Shown here one piece after another: positions 45,001 to 53,700 of a stretch of DNA of 64,000 nucleotides. The notes beneath the pieces are model-generated. The model did no database searches and was not told where the DNA came from. It saw only the letters and a list, made by a program, of their open reading frames with translations. Position 1 is the first letter of the stretch. Each line of letters opens with the position of its first letter. This stretch comes from Niastella populi (GTDB lineage: Bacteria > Bacteroidota > Bacteroidia > Chitinophagales > Chitinophagaceae), in NCBI RefSeq assembly GCF_002078015.1, contig NZ_LWBP01000205.1:1-64000 (forward strand), read 5' to 3'. The translations under genes and the position numbers were made by a program.

Positions 45001-46612
45001 CGGTGATAAGCAGATCGGCCTGCCCATCGCCATCGAGATCAATGAGCCGGCCATTGCGGTCATTAAGATCGGGATGGGGTATTTGCCTGAAACTTTCAAA
45101 TGGCATCCAGTTGCCTGAACCGCTTATTTCAAAAAAACCGGGCGCCTCATCGTTCCAGCTTACCAGTTGTTTGATACCGTTTGCTTCAAGATCCCGTATA
45201 GAGATCCTCCCTGTGCCCAATCCCCGCATGTTTGGTTTGGCCGCTATCATTTGCGCCGGGGTAAACCGGCCATACCCTTCGTTATGTTTATAAAACCAGC
45301 CTTCCGCCTGTTCGGTTAAAATACCGCTCAATCCTTCGCTATACAAGTCGATAAACTGGTACTGCGGTTCGTTGATACCAACCGGGGCATGTACCCCGCT
45401 TCCTGCAGGCAGATCCTTCAGGGTCACATTCCAGTTATGCGTGCTGTATTCAAAACTTAATGGGGGAAGGGATTTTTCGCTATAGCTTCCATCATCATGT
45501 TTGGTATAACCGGTTGTAATAACCGATTGTAAAAAGGTAAAGCCATCGGCGCCGTTATTGCCATAATGCAGGTGCAGGGCCTTCACCAGCGCCGAACCCC
45601 CGGGCAACTCATTAAAATAATGATACAAAAATACCCGCCTGCACAAACGGCAGTTCCGGATCTCGAAACCGGCCCGGTACTCACTGAACGCATCTGCGCG
45701 AAATGACCAGTTTGTTTCCACATTACACGGCGCACCGGCGGCATGTTCGCCATAGTCGAACACCGTTTCGAACATAAATTGCGCGGGAAACTGATCACCC
45801 GGTTTATACATGGCGATATTCCCATACTTTACTTTTTTCAGGTAATTATGCGTGAAAGGTGCATTGCCATTCAGGCGGTTGCTGTTGTGCAAATGCAGGG
45901 GCATGCCCATTCCATCTTCTTTCCTGTATTCGTAAACAGCACAATTGCCTTTATCATCATAACTGTAACTGATCAGCCATTCAAATATGTGCAGGGGTTG
46001 CCGGGGATCGGCCACCCGGCTTTCTTCGTTTAGTCCATAAACGGTAGTTATATTTTCTTTAGAAATGACCCGCCAGTGCAATATACCACTGCTTTTTTCC
46101 ATCCAGCGTTCGATACGGGCAAACACGCCTTCTATCCGGGGCCGGTATCTTCTTACCAGAAAGTTTCCATCTGCAGATAAAAATTCGTCTACTACATACC
46201 CGCCGTCACCGTTTGAAATAAACGTACCGGCACCGTCTTTTTTAAAGACGGGCACAAGGTCTTCTGCCCCACCCAGTAAAAAAGTATCGGTTTCATTGTC
46301 ATACCGGGGCAGTTCTTTCGACATCCTTCTTTTAATTGAAGGAAGGCTCATTTCCCAGCCAAGGCCAAAACTACCATTGCCGGCGCCGGAATTATAACTG
46401 AGCGGAAAGGCAGGGCTGTATCCGCGGGCAGACGAAAATGGCAGTGGCACTTGTACAGCCGTAGTGCCATTGACGGCATTCACAGAAAATTTTTCATCGA
46501 TGCTCCTGATAGCGCCGCCGCCTTTGGGAAGGGAGATCGCCGGCGTTTGTAAGGTAGCCGGGTTGGAGGAACCGGCATTGATTTTATTTTGAGCTTGTAG
46601 ATTCTCTTTCAT
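39071..46612 (-). CDS. Tc toxin TcB-TcC fusion with variable C-terminal effector
   Basis: 2513 residues from ATG 46612 (start overlaps the previous gene by 29 bases). N-terminal SpvB domain (GGAIRSIDEKFSVNAVNGT, LSYNSGAGNGSFGLGWEM), integrin-like FG-GAP motifs (DLDGDGQADLLITEDN, LADIDGSGTPDIIYLG), TcdB middle domains, then RHS/YD repeats of the TcC shell and its core (ARYYSPWLCRWASADPVG, YARNNPVLLLDRNG). The about 377-residue variable part after LLDRNG has a nuclease-like stretch (SHNIDVVV ... LIGDLKYGG), an Ala/Pro-rich linker (39626-39742), and a glycine-zipper C-terminus (IGAAIGSVVPG, IGGAAGAIGGFIGAYW). Role: cocoon that carries the effector into the TcA pore. Confidence 0.88.
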   Translation of the reverse strand: MKENLQAQNKINAGSSNPATLQTPAISLPKGGGAIRSIDEKFSVNAVNGTTAVQVPLPFSSARGYSPAFPLSYNSGAGNGSFGLGWEMSLPSIKRRMSKELPRYDNETDTFLLGGAEDLVPVFKKDGAGTFISNGDGGYVVDEFLSADGNFLVRRYRPRIEGVFARIERWMEKSSGILHWRVISKENITTVYGLNEESRVADPRQPLHIFEWLISYSYDDKGNCAVYEYRKEDGMGMPLHLHNSNRLNGNAPFTHNYLKKVKYGNIAMYKPGDQFPAQFMFETVFDYGEHAAGAPCNVETNWSFRADAFSEYRAGFEIRNCRLCRRVFLYHYFNELPGGSALVKALHLHYGNNGADGFTFLQSVITTGYTKHDDGSYSEKSLPPLSFEYSTHNWNVTLKDLPAGSGVHAPVGINEPQYQFIDLYSEGLSGILTEQAEGWFYKHNEGYGRFTPAQMIAAKPNMRGLGTGRISIRDLEANGIKQLVSWNDEAPGFFEISGSGNWMPFESFRQIPHPDLNDRNGRLIDLDGDGQADLLITEDNAFTWYPSLGKKGFGKALKTGKTFDEEKGPAVVFADAMQSIFLAGMSGSGLTDIVRIRNGEVCYWPNLGYGRFGAKVSMDNAPVFDGPDLFNPALIRLADIDGSGTPDIIYLGQKGVTIYMNQQGNRFAIEPKRITVAPEGAKPANCLVADLLGTGLSCLVWSSPLPQHQNAPLRYIDLMNSEKPHVLTGFKNNLGKEVTISYKPSTHYYIEDKLAGKEWITKLHFPVYCVSKVVTFDRIMKTRFATEYSYHHGYYDHQEKEFRGFGRVEQKDSEHIAHFIQESNGAANNVVDASLHQHPVLTKTWYHTGAFLNRQQIFNQYAHEYYQNTLAPEKQLPQPLVPEASDTIEWQEALRACKGTMLRKEIYAQDGSAQEIHPYSVEQRTAAIVCLQPRAQLPYAVWLVHERESITYHYERNPADARVTQHFTLKVNDYGQVEQMVSLACKRRAPATDKPEQEKIYCSYHINTYTNSVHAAFDYRVSTPWQQLTYEVNGLPPFTGYLSLENIKSYCTIAPVIPYERPFDGSLQRRLITYSRMRFRGDDGITVLPFGQLTAKALLHQSYSAAGTPAVMNRLLSEKIPAAELHSLLQDATKGGYVYMNGYYWVPSGTKQYDRAHFYVITSVTDAFGNTGTIEYDAGYCLFVKRTTDALGNTVQVKELPGNRLAFNYRTLSPWIMQDVNDNESAVRFDELGNTVRSFIIGKRGVDKCDEIDESKAEIKDAQDQPTAVIEYSMHDWLEQTNAPDFDIDNYKPRPAWSKVRTRETHYHADAAHNTRWHESYSYCDGGGHEILKKSQAEPGLALKVQPDGTLITVDTGAALRWIGNGRTLLNNKGNAVKQYEPYFSTDPSFDDEGEMVQLGVTPVLEYDALGRVIKITNADKSISRVVFSPWMEMHYDANDTVLDSEWYAERGSPDPMGPEPDGAAARAAWLSAKHAHTPAIKHLDTLGRPFLTIADNNGELLATRVILDMQGKELAVQDALERTVVSFEYDMLGNRLQQTSMDAGRRWMIADVAGRPLVSWDDRGHQFSYRYDALHRPVASFVLEGDRPAVMYERLEYGESMPAAAAKAANLLGKVRVKYDQSGCLYYRANDCKGNAIHTAKRFAVEYKTTIDWTHPEAVAVQDAEYESRSLFDAMSRPVTITTPHSAGMTPSDIYPQYNEANLLKSIAVKLRGAPEATFFVNAIHYDAKGQRTAILYGNQTRTQYTYDSRSFRLLRQCTTRNAGNVVLQDMHYVYDAAGNIVQTGDAAQAPVFFDGEQVMALNKYEYDAVYRLIKASGRKHAGQTDINHNRPDNNYRNQPFISSTVIDPNDANAFRNYREEYTYDKADNMLAQQHTARNSSFTRTFTYEGNSNRLAATRVGDLEYKYIDMPNGVNYDAHGNMPIMEQVQQLVWNFRDELQQAGLGGGGKAWYVYGNDRQRVRKIVERPGGITEERYYLGILEIYKKTSGAGTIIVERETLHVMDNQSRVAIIETPVILPEGSEEQQALRYQYGNHLRSVGMELDDLANVISREEYFPFGTTSFSTIDASREVPAARYRYTAKERDEETGLYYHGARYYSPWLCRWASADPVGIADGLNIFIYARNNPVLLLDRNGATSGPPDNDDGDLLRYLYAEAGFRSGAGKPLNFSSTNSSPAGTAAHAEATNVIGDMQSTGVRGSDRIYSEVRVVGGVITQIGGTPGGPKGSHNIDVVVARPGSTLSVGGGITTGNAQLIGDLKYGGGTIDTKYNVYGVPLVTINKDYQGGTGPGASTTIAAPAAPAASTPVAAPAAAPAATAAPAATGAAPGTGMLTTAKNAVKGAVSSAGSFVEKNKGIIGSGAAGMAARAVSMGQTTLTVAARAFIPGVAEAMDAHAFVRSAGGVRVVAQSAVQPIVNTVRVAAAGAASAPAAAAGTALAAGVVGGVVGDAVEPHITGATGSRTAGVASATLAGAASGALIGAAIGSVVPGLGTAAGAAIGGAAGAIGGFIGAYW

Positions 46613-47705
46613 AAAAAATGGTTTGGTTTGAAGGCGGTGCAACCGCTTCTTTGCATACTTTGATCATGCTTGTATAATCCAGATTGTGAAATACAGTTCC
46701 CTTGCCAAAGCCGTTTGCATTCACCAGCCGGTTTTCGAATTTAGGTGCCCTTATATGCCGTAGCATGTATTGAATGGCCAGGCTGCCGAGACTGTTTTTA
46801 CAGGTTACGCGGTATAAAAAGAACGGCGGCTTTGAAGAAAAGAAGGAAAGTGTTTGATCACCGGCATGTTGCTGTAACTGCCAGGAAAACCCTTCGTCAA
46901 AGCACAGCTGCAACTGTTTTACTTTCCATTCATAAGCGCCTTCATCGACCGAATGCTGCCAGCCGGGCGTCATTTGCCGGCCATCGCCGCGCAAAGTGGC
47001 TAATACAAAACGGTGGTTGTGAAAAAGAAACAGCACACGCGAAAATCCGTTGGCTTCGGGCATGAGATAACAGGCGGTGATGTTTCGCAATAAAGGCATT
47101 TGCCCTATCCGTTCCGAATCGGCGTGGGCAATGGTTTGCAAAAACGCAGCTTCTTCAATCACTACCGGTTGCCTGTTCAACTGCATCACCCGTTTGGCCA
47201 GGTCAATGTCTTCGCCGCAATAATGATCAATGGCCTCATCGTATCCGTTTACCGCCATAAAATCGCGGCGGTGCACACCTATTCTGCCATAAGCATCCTG
47301 GGGCGCCAGTTGTTGCCGGCCGCCAAACGTGATGAGGATACTGTTGGGGTTTTCACAAAACCGGTTGTTCACATAGGAGGCAAATCCCCGGCCCGTAAAA
47401 TTGTCGGCATCTACATTACAAAGCAACTGGCCCTTCGACAGCAGAAAAGCCATATTACGCGAGTGGGCCGGGTGATAACAGTCCGGCTCCAGCGTATGAT
47501 AATACCGGAGTCGGCCGTTATCTATATATGCCCTCATGTGATCCGTGATCCATTCCCTGAGGCCATCGGTTGAATTATAATCAAGCACTACAAATTCCAA
47601 TGCTTCGCAATCTGCATTATCGGCGATGTTACGGGGTAATGTCTGCCGCAAATGATGAAGCCTGTTCATACACACTGTTACCAGGGATATTGTGGGCTGT
47701 TGCAT
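46584..47705 (-). CDS. Family 2 glycosyltransferase encoded inside the Tc operon
   Basis: 373 residues. GT-A fold with ISLVTVCMNR, FVVLDYNSTDGLREW and the DxD motif VDADN (Asp99, Asp101), then the galactosyltransferase-type acceptor motif GVHRRDFMAVNGYDEAIDHYCGEDIDLAKR (Glu165-Asp166). No membrane helix, so a cytoplasmic enzyme. The C-terminal about 150 residues (FLFHNHRFVLATLRGDGRQM ... FENRLVNANGFGKGTVFHNLDYTS) match no family I recognise. It starts 3 bases after the TcA stop and its end overlaps the TcB-TcC start by 29 bases, so it is a tightly coupled middle gene. It might glycosylate a toxin subunit or be a co-produced effector. Confidence 0.85.
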   Translation of the reverse strand: MQQPTISLVTVCMNRLHHLRQTLPRNIADNADCEALEFVVLDYNSTDGLREWITDHMRAYIDNGRLRYYHTLEPDCYHPAHSRNMAFLLSKGQLLCNVDADNFTGRGFASYVNNRFCENPNSILITFGGRQQLAPQDAYGRIGVHRRDFMAVNGYDEAIDHYCGEDIDLAKRVMQLNRQPVVIEEAAFLQTIAHADSERIGQMPLLRNITACYLMPEANGFSRVLFLFHNHRFVLATLRGDGRQMTPGWQHSVDEGAYEWKVKQLQLCFDEGFSWQLQQHAGDQTLSFFSSKPPFFLYRVTCKNSLGSLAIQYMLRHIRAPKFENRLVNANGFGKGTVFHNLDYTSMIKVCKEAVAPPSNQTIFYERESTSSK

Positions 47706-47708
47706 TTT

Positions 47709-50700
47709 TTACAGGTTTGTATGCAATGAATAGCTTACAATTAACCAGGCATCCTGTAATTCCGCATCGATGGCATTATCGGGTGTAAACTGCCACGCAT
47801 CTGTAATAGCCGGGAAATTACCGCTTGCGGAAAAATGAATAAGATCACCGATAGCGGCAGCGGGCGACAAGGATGTACCGTTTAACTGTATACCGGTTAC
47901 TGTTCCCCGTATGAGAAGATCAACACCGGTAACTTCTATACCTGTTACGCTTTTACTGCGGGTAAAAAAGGGCAGCCTGTCCTGCAATCCTGTTAACGAA
48001 AGTACCTGCGCTGTATCACCCAATGGGTTTAAAAAACGATGCCATTCGGTTGAAAACTCCTGCCGTACACTGAACAGGCGGCTCATGCCACTTGCTGCCG
48101 CTGCATCTTTAAGATGGTTATTGAGACTGCTTACGGCGGCCTGTTTCAACATACTTCCGCCTTCGCGTGCGGTGTACTGCAAATGAAAAACAACGTCTGG
48201 TATGGTATCGTAATCGAACTGGCGGAAGGCATCGGGTAATTCGAGCCGCCAGCGACCGATAGCCCCTGCCCCTTCAAAAGGCAGAAAGCGGTCATCGCGG
48301 AAGTTCAGTTCGAACATACCATTGTCGTGCTGTGCCTGGCTTACCGCAATGGATTGCAACTGTACAAAATTGCTCACGAACCGGTCGTCGGCAGCGCCTG
48401 TATCCTCGGTATATTGCGGCCCTGTAAGGTTGCTTACGCGGGTTTTATCATGCAACAGGGTTAACGTAGCGCTTATACTTGTATACGGACCCGCCACGCA
48501 TGGTATGGAAATGCTCACCGTTTTTATCCTGCGCATAAAATGACCCGGGAAGTCGAGGTCGAACATTTCTTCGGGCAGCGCCAGTTCACAACTGCCTGTT
48601 TCTTTCAGACTGATCAATGCAAAGGGGTCCCATTGCGCCAGGGATACATGTTTGGTGATCTCATATTCACGTTTATGCGTATCCATATAAGCCTTTTCCA
48701 GTTGGCGTATGGCGAGGGAGAGCTGTTCTCCGGCAAGTAATCCGTCCCTTTGGCCGTCCCAGTAAGCCAGTTTGATAAAGCTGGTATTGGTTTCTCCTCT
48801 TTCAAAGCGATACGCCTTTTCGGCTTTGCGCGCGATATCATAGGCCAACTGGTAAGCCTGGCGGTAAACCTGGCGAACCTGCCCTTCCATCCACTGGTAC
48901 AATTCCTGGTTAGTATATTTGGACGTAAGATAAGCGTGCATGTCACCAGCCTGTGCTATTTGCAACTCGTGGCTCTTCCATTCTTTCTCGGCCAGGGCTA
49001 TCCTGATCTGGGCGGCGAGCAGTTGTTTATCTATCTGCACCAGTTCATTACCGGCGCTGTTGGCCTGCAATACCCAATCCTGCCGCTGCCTGAGAAAGCC
49101 GGCATTTTTTGCGGCGGCCGAAGATTCGAACTGGAGAATGCTGGAATCGATTTGCACACCGCGCGCCTTTCCCGACAAATAAGCGCCCAGGGTTGACCCA
49201 CCGGCTGAAACGCTCACCCCTATACCAAAAGGCTGGGCATTGGCGCTGATGGTAGGCAGCATACCGGCCCTTGCAGCAGATACTTCTATTGTTCCGGCAA
49301 CTTTTTGCTTATCAGCAGCCATTCGGGCTTTGTCCATGTCTTCTTTTTCCATGGCGATCAGCTTTGCCACACTGCCTGCAACTGTTTTGGGATAATTGCC
49401 GGCAATTTCCCTGTACGCGGCATGCGTGGCCGGCACACTGGTGTCAATGCCCAGCAATTGTTGAAAATGCTTCAGCCGTTTTCCTGTATTCTCCCTGGTC
49501 TTATTTAAAATTTCCTGTTGCGCCTTTGCTTCTTCGAGTTGAGCCAGTTTTACGGCCTTCACCGCATTCAATACGTTCACTTCGTGCGTTGAACGCAGCA
49601 CAGACAGCGCTTCTGCATCACGCCGTTCAATAACCGATAGCAACTGGCTGCCTAAAGCCTTCACTTCACTACATATTTCAAGCGCTTTCGCCGTAAGATG
49701 CCGGAACCGGTAATAAGGCATCGACACATTGAAATCATTTAGTACACTACTGATGCTGATGCCGTTGGCTGCGGCCCGAACCAGCAGGGCCGGGTCAATA
49801 GGCGGCTCAAACAAAGCCAGCTTCTGCACCACCCCATCTATATTCATACTGTGCCGTATCTTAAACAGGCGGTCGGCCACCGTATCCCAGTACTGCAACA
49901 ATTGCGGGTTATTGGGAATGTTGAAGTATAAAGAAGCGCCAAAACCATATATATTATTGCCCCTGTAAGGTTTACCATTCTGTAAACCGCCCTCATAGGT
50001 AACCTGCCCACTGTAGGGAAAGGCCAGCTCCATTTCAACCAGGGCATTGCCAAAGCTATCCCACTTATCCTTAAGCGAATTGTAGGTTTGAGGCGCTACT
50101 TTGCCCCTGTCGGGCAACACCTGCGGACGCGGTCCCAACAGGTGCCCGGCCGTTACATATAACATCAGGGCCTGGTTGATGGTTTCCATGGTATTCTGCC
50201 GGTACAGCTCATCGCCCCAGGCAACCAGGTTATCGAGGTACTTCATCACCACGGTTCTCATATAGGCGGCCGGGCGTGTACGCGCAACCAGGTGCGGGTT
50301 ATAGGGATTTTCACGCCATGCAAAGATTTCGGAAGAATAATGCCCGTTGCGCAGGCTGTACATAATTGACGTGATGGTATCAACCGGGCTTGTTTTAAAC
50401 GGCAGGAACTGCCAGTAACGCCGCACATTGTTTTCAGCACCCGTAGCAAGCGGATTGAATATATAATGGAACCAGTTGCGCGCCTGCTCGTACTGCCTGT
50501 TCTTACTTAACCGGTCGGCAATGATCAGCGGTATATGAAAGAACAGTTCCCAGTTATAAATACTATATGTACCAACAGATTCCTTAAACAGGTTATCAAT
50601 GCCCTTTCCAAACTCCACACCTGCCTCGGGCCACTTCACAATTCGGATACCCTGGTACGATTCAGGCGTTGCCGCAAACTTCGTTTCCGCCTGGGTGAGG

Positions 50701-53700
50701 GTGCTTAACAGGCCGGGCAAACCATTTTGATTCAATTGCTGCAGAAATTCACCTGTATAGGGATGGTACAGGTTTTCGATATCGTGGTAGATATCCTGGT
50801 AATTCGATTGATAACGCACCATAGTGCGGTTATGCGTATTGCCTGTATGTTCTTCCTGGTATACAAGGGTTGTTTCATCGTCATTGATGCTATTGTCACA
50901 ATCCCTTTGTAGGGTTCTTACCACTTTAAACTCCGACAATTCCTTTAAAAGTATAAGACCCTGGTCTGTGGCTATATATGAGAAGTTGATATCAAGATTG
51001 GTTTGACCCACTGAGTAAAAATGATTGAACATCGTTTCTACACCTACGGGGTGATGCCGGTAAATAGAATAATGATCGGGAAGCGAGGCCGATAAATTGA
51101 TATGGTTATTGTCGTGAAAAGTGAACATGCCTATGGGCGTGGCCAACGGTTTTGAAGCACTCAGTTCCCCGGCATGGTAAACGTTTATGGTCAAGTGCTC
51201 GGTTTTTGTATCCTGAATGAACATGAATTTACCGGCTTGCAGGGCATTCGCTTCTCTGGCTGGCGTATTCAACGCCACACCGGATGTTTGCCCGGCCGTC
51301 CATTTTCCATTTTTATGCTCCGACCATGCCAGTCTTACCTCATAATACTCCAGCGGCCTTATCAACTTTGTTTTTTTATTCGATATGTCAACAATCGACA
51401 TTTCTGATACGGTACTACCGCTCGATCCGTTCTCAGCAGCTTTTTTTGTAAACACCGGCCAGAATAACAGTAACCGGTTTTTCCACACTACCGGTACCAG
51501 GTAATTGCCGTTTAATGGCCGGTTGGGCTGCCATTGCGTGTTGTCACTTTCTATCAACTGAATATCGGCATCAATTTTATCCCAGGGTGTCCACGACCTG
51601 TCATAATGATCGAATTTCCTGTAATAATAGCCGTAGGGAACGCTCCGGGTGCGTGCAAAAACATGGCTTACCGACAGCGACCGGTGAGCGCCCTGGTACT
51701 GCTGGTATACGGCGCTTACATCAAGGTTGCTTACCTCATGCAATTTGTTGAGATAATTGCGAACCGCAGCTTCAAGGTTTTCCTGGTTCATATCCTGCTG
51801 CAATAATTCCGCCTCCAGTTCTTTGAAGAAAGGGCTCCTGGTATCGCGCAGATCCGGCTCTATCCAGTTCTCAGGATAAAGGAATACTTTTCTGTTGGCT
51901 TCCCATGTTCTGTATTGCTGCATCCATTCCCACCGGTTTCGATCGAGGGCATTGACATCGACTTCTTTTTCCAGTCCCAGGAAACAACGCTGCACGAATG
52001 ACTGTACTGAAGAAAGCGCCTGCCGTATACGGGATGTTTCCATTACACTTTCCATTTGTACATCCAGTAAAAAGAAATCGAACAGCGCATTTGCATCGAG
52101 TAACATATTTCTGTTGTGCGCCCATTGTTTCAGAGCAGGTTGCACCAGCAAATAGCTGATAAGGGCGTTGCGCTGGTTACTGCGCAACTGGTCATTTACC
52201 GGTTTAATAGTTTGCTGCCAGTCTTCCTCGGTATAGCGCGCGCGAAGACTGCCTTTTATACTTTCAGCCTGCTGGTAACATTTGTCAAAGTCGGTCAATG
52301 GTACGGCCCATGAAATCAATCTGGCTGTATCGATACCTGTTTGTTCGGCCAGCACAACGGCATTATATAATTTATCAAGGGGTTTTTCGTTGAAAAAAGT
52401 TACAGGGCTGCAATTAAATTGTGTGGTGCTTATCAGCGCCTGCACCAGCGCAAGGTCCCAGCCTGTTAATGCCACCATCTTTTCGGCCAGGGTAGCATTT
52501 ACCGGGTTGCGCGTCCAGGCCAAAAAAGCAGCCAGCGAAATACTACCTTTTCTATGCCGGTTGCGCACTACTGTATATTCTGCAAAGCGGCGCATTAACG
52601 TCATTGTTATATTATTCAGGTCCATTCCTTCAAAACCGCCTTTGCACAAATACAACTGTTTTAACTCTTCAGTAGTAAATGAAAACCCGTTAATGAACAG
52701 CGCTGCTTTATGCAATTTTCTGTAAGCCGCATCAAATGCCGTATTCGATACGCCCGGGAACAAACAGCTTTCAGGAATCTGCAGTTTGGGCACCGTGGGC
52801 GTTTTCCAGGATAGCCGTGAAAGCTCACCATTTATTTCGGTCACCTTCAATTTGTATAACTGGCCTGCTTTCAGTTTAAGTGCGGTTGTTTCATATTGCC
52901 CCGCAATACCTGCTATATGTTGCATCGTAATCTGTTGGTCGTCGATCCAGAGCGCGGGCTGCTCTGTAGCGGCAATCACGATGGTATAGTTGTCGTCGGC
53001 AGCTGGTATCAGGTAGCCTTCCCACGTAGATCCTGTTGCTACCGGATCGCCTAATTTTTCAATATCGGTGAGTAGTGATTTCGTACCATCGGCACTGGTA
53101 AGTAAACCGGTAAGCAACCACTCGGTGGTAGCAGCATCTAATTGAATACCGGCCGACAGCCTGTCAATGATCAGTTGCTGCGATTGTTTCTTTTTCAGCA
53201 ATGGAATGTACTGGTTATAGCAAAGGGCTATTTTGGCCTGAGCAGTGGCGTCATCATTATCGGGCGCCAGCACAGCATTTCTTTCCGCACTGTTGGCGGG
53301 AAATAAAGCAAACAACGAATCGTTGATAAATAAACCGGGTTGTCCCGAAAGAATGCTAACGCCTTTTTGAAAAGATTTATCCTTAGACAAACCTCCTATT
53401 TCGCTCCAGTCTTCTTCATGTAGTATCCCATTTACCGACATTGTGCCACTGGAAGCATCGTACGAAAACCGGGATGCAAGCCGTTCAGGAACTTCGATAG
53501 ATAACCGGGCATTTACCTTGTGAGTATACACCGTACTCCCTTTAAGCAAAGCGATGACCTTATCGGCAATATCCTTTTCAAATACCAGTAACAACTGCCG
53601 GTGCAGCAGCTCGGCGGTTATGTACTCCGGTATTACATACTGTAGGGCATTGGCTTTCAGGGCTTCGTGCAGATCACGGGCAATGGTCAGAACCGATCTT

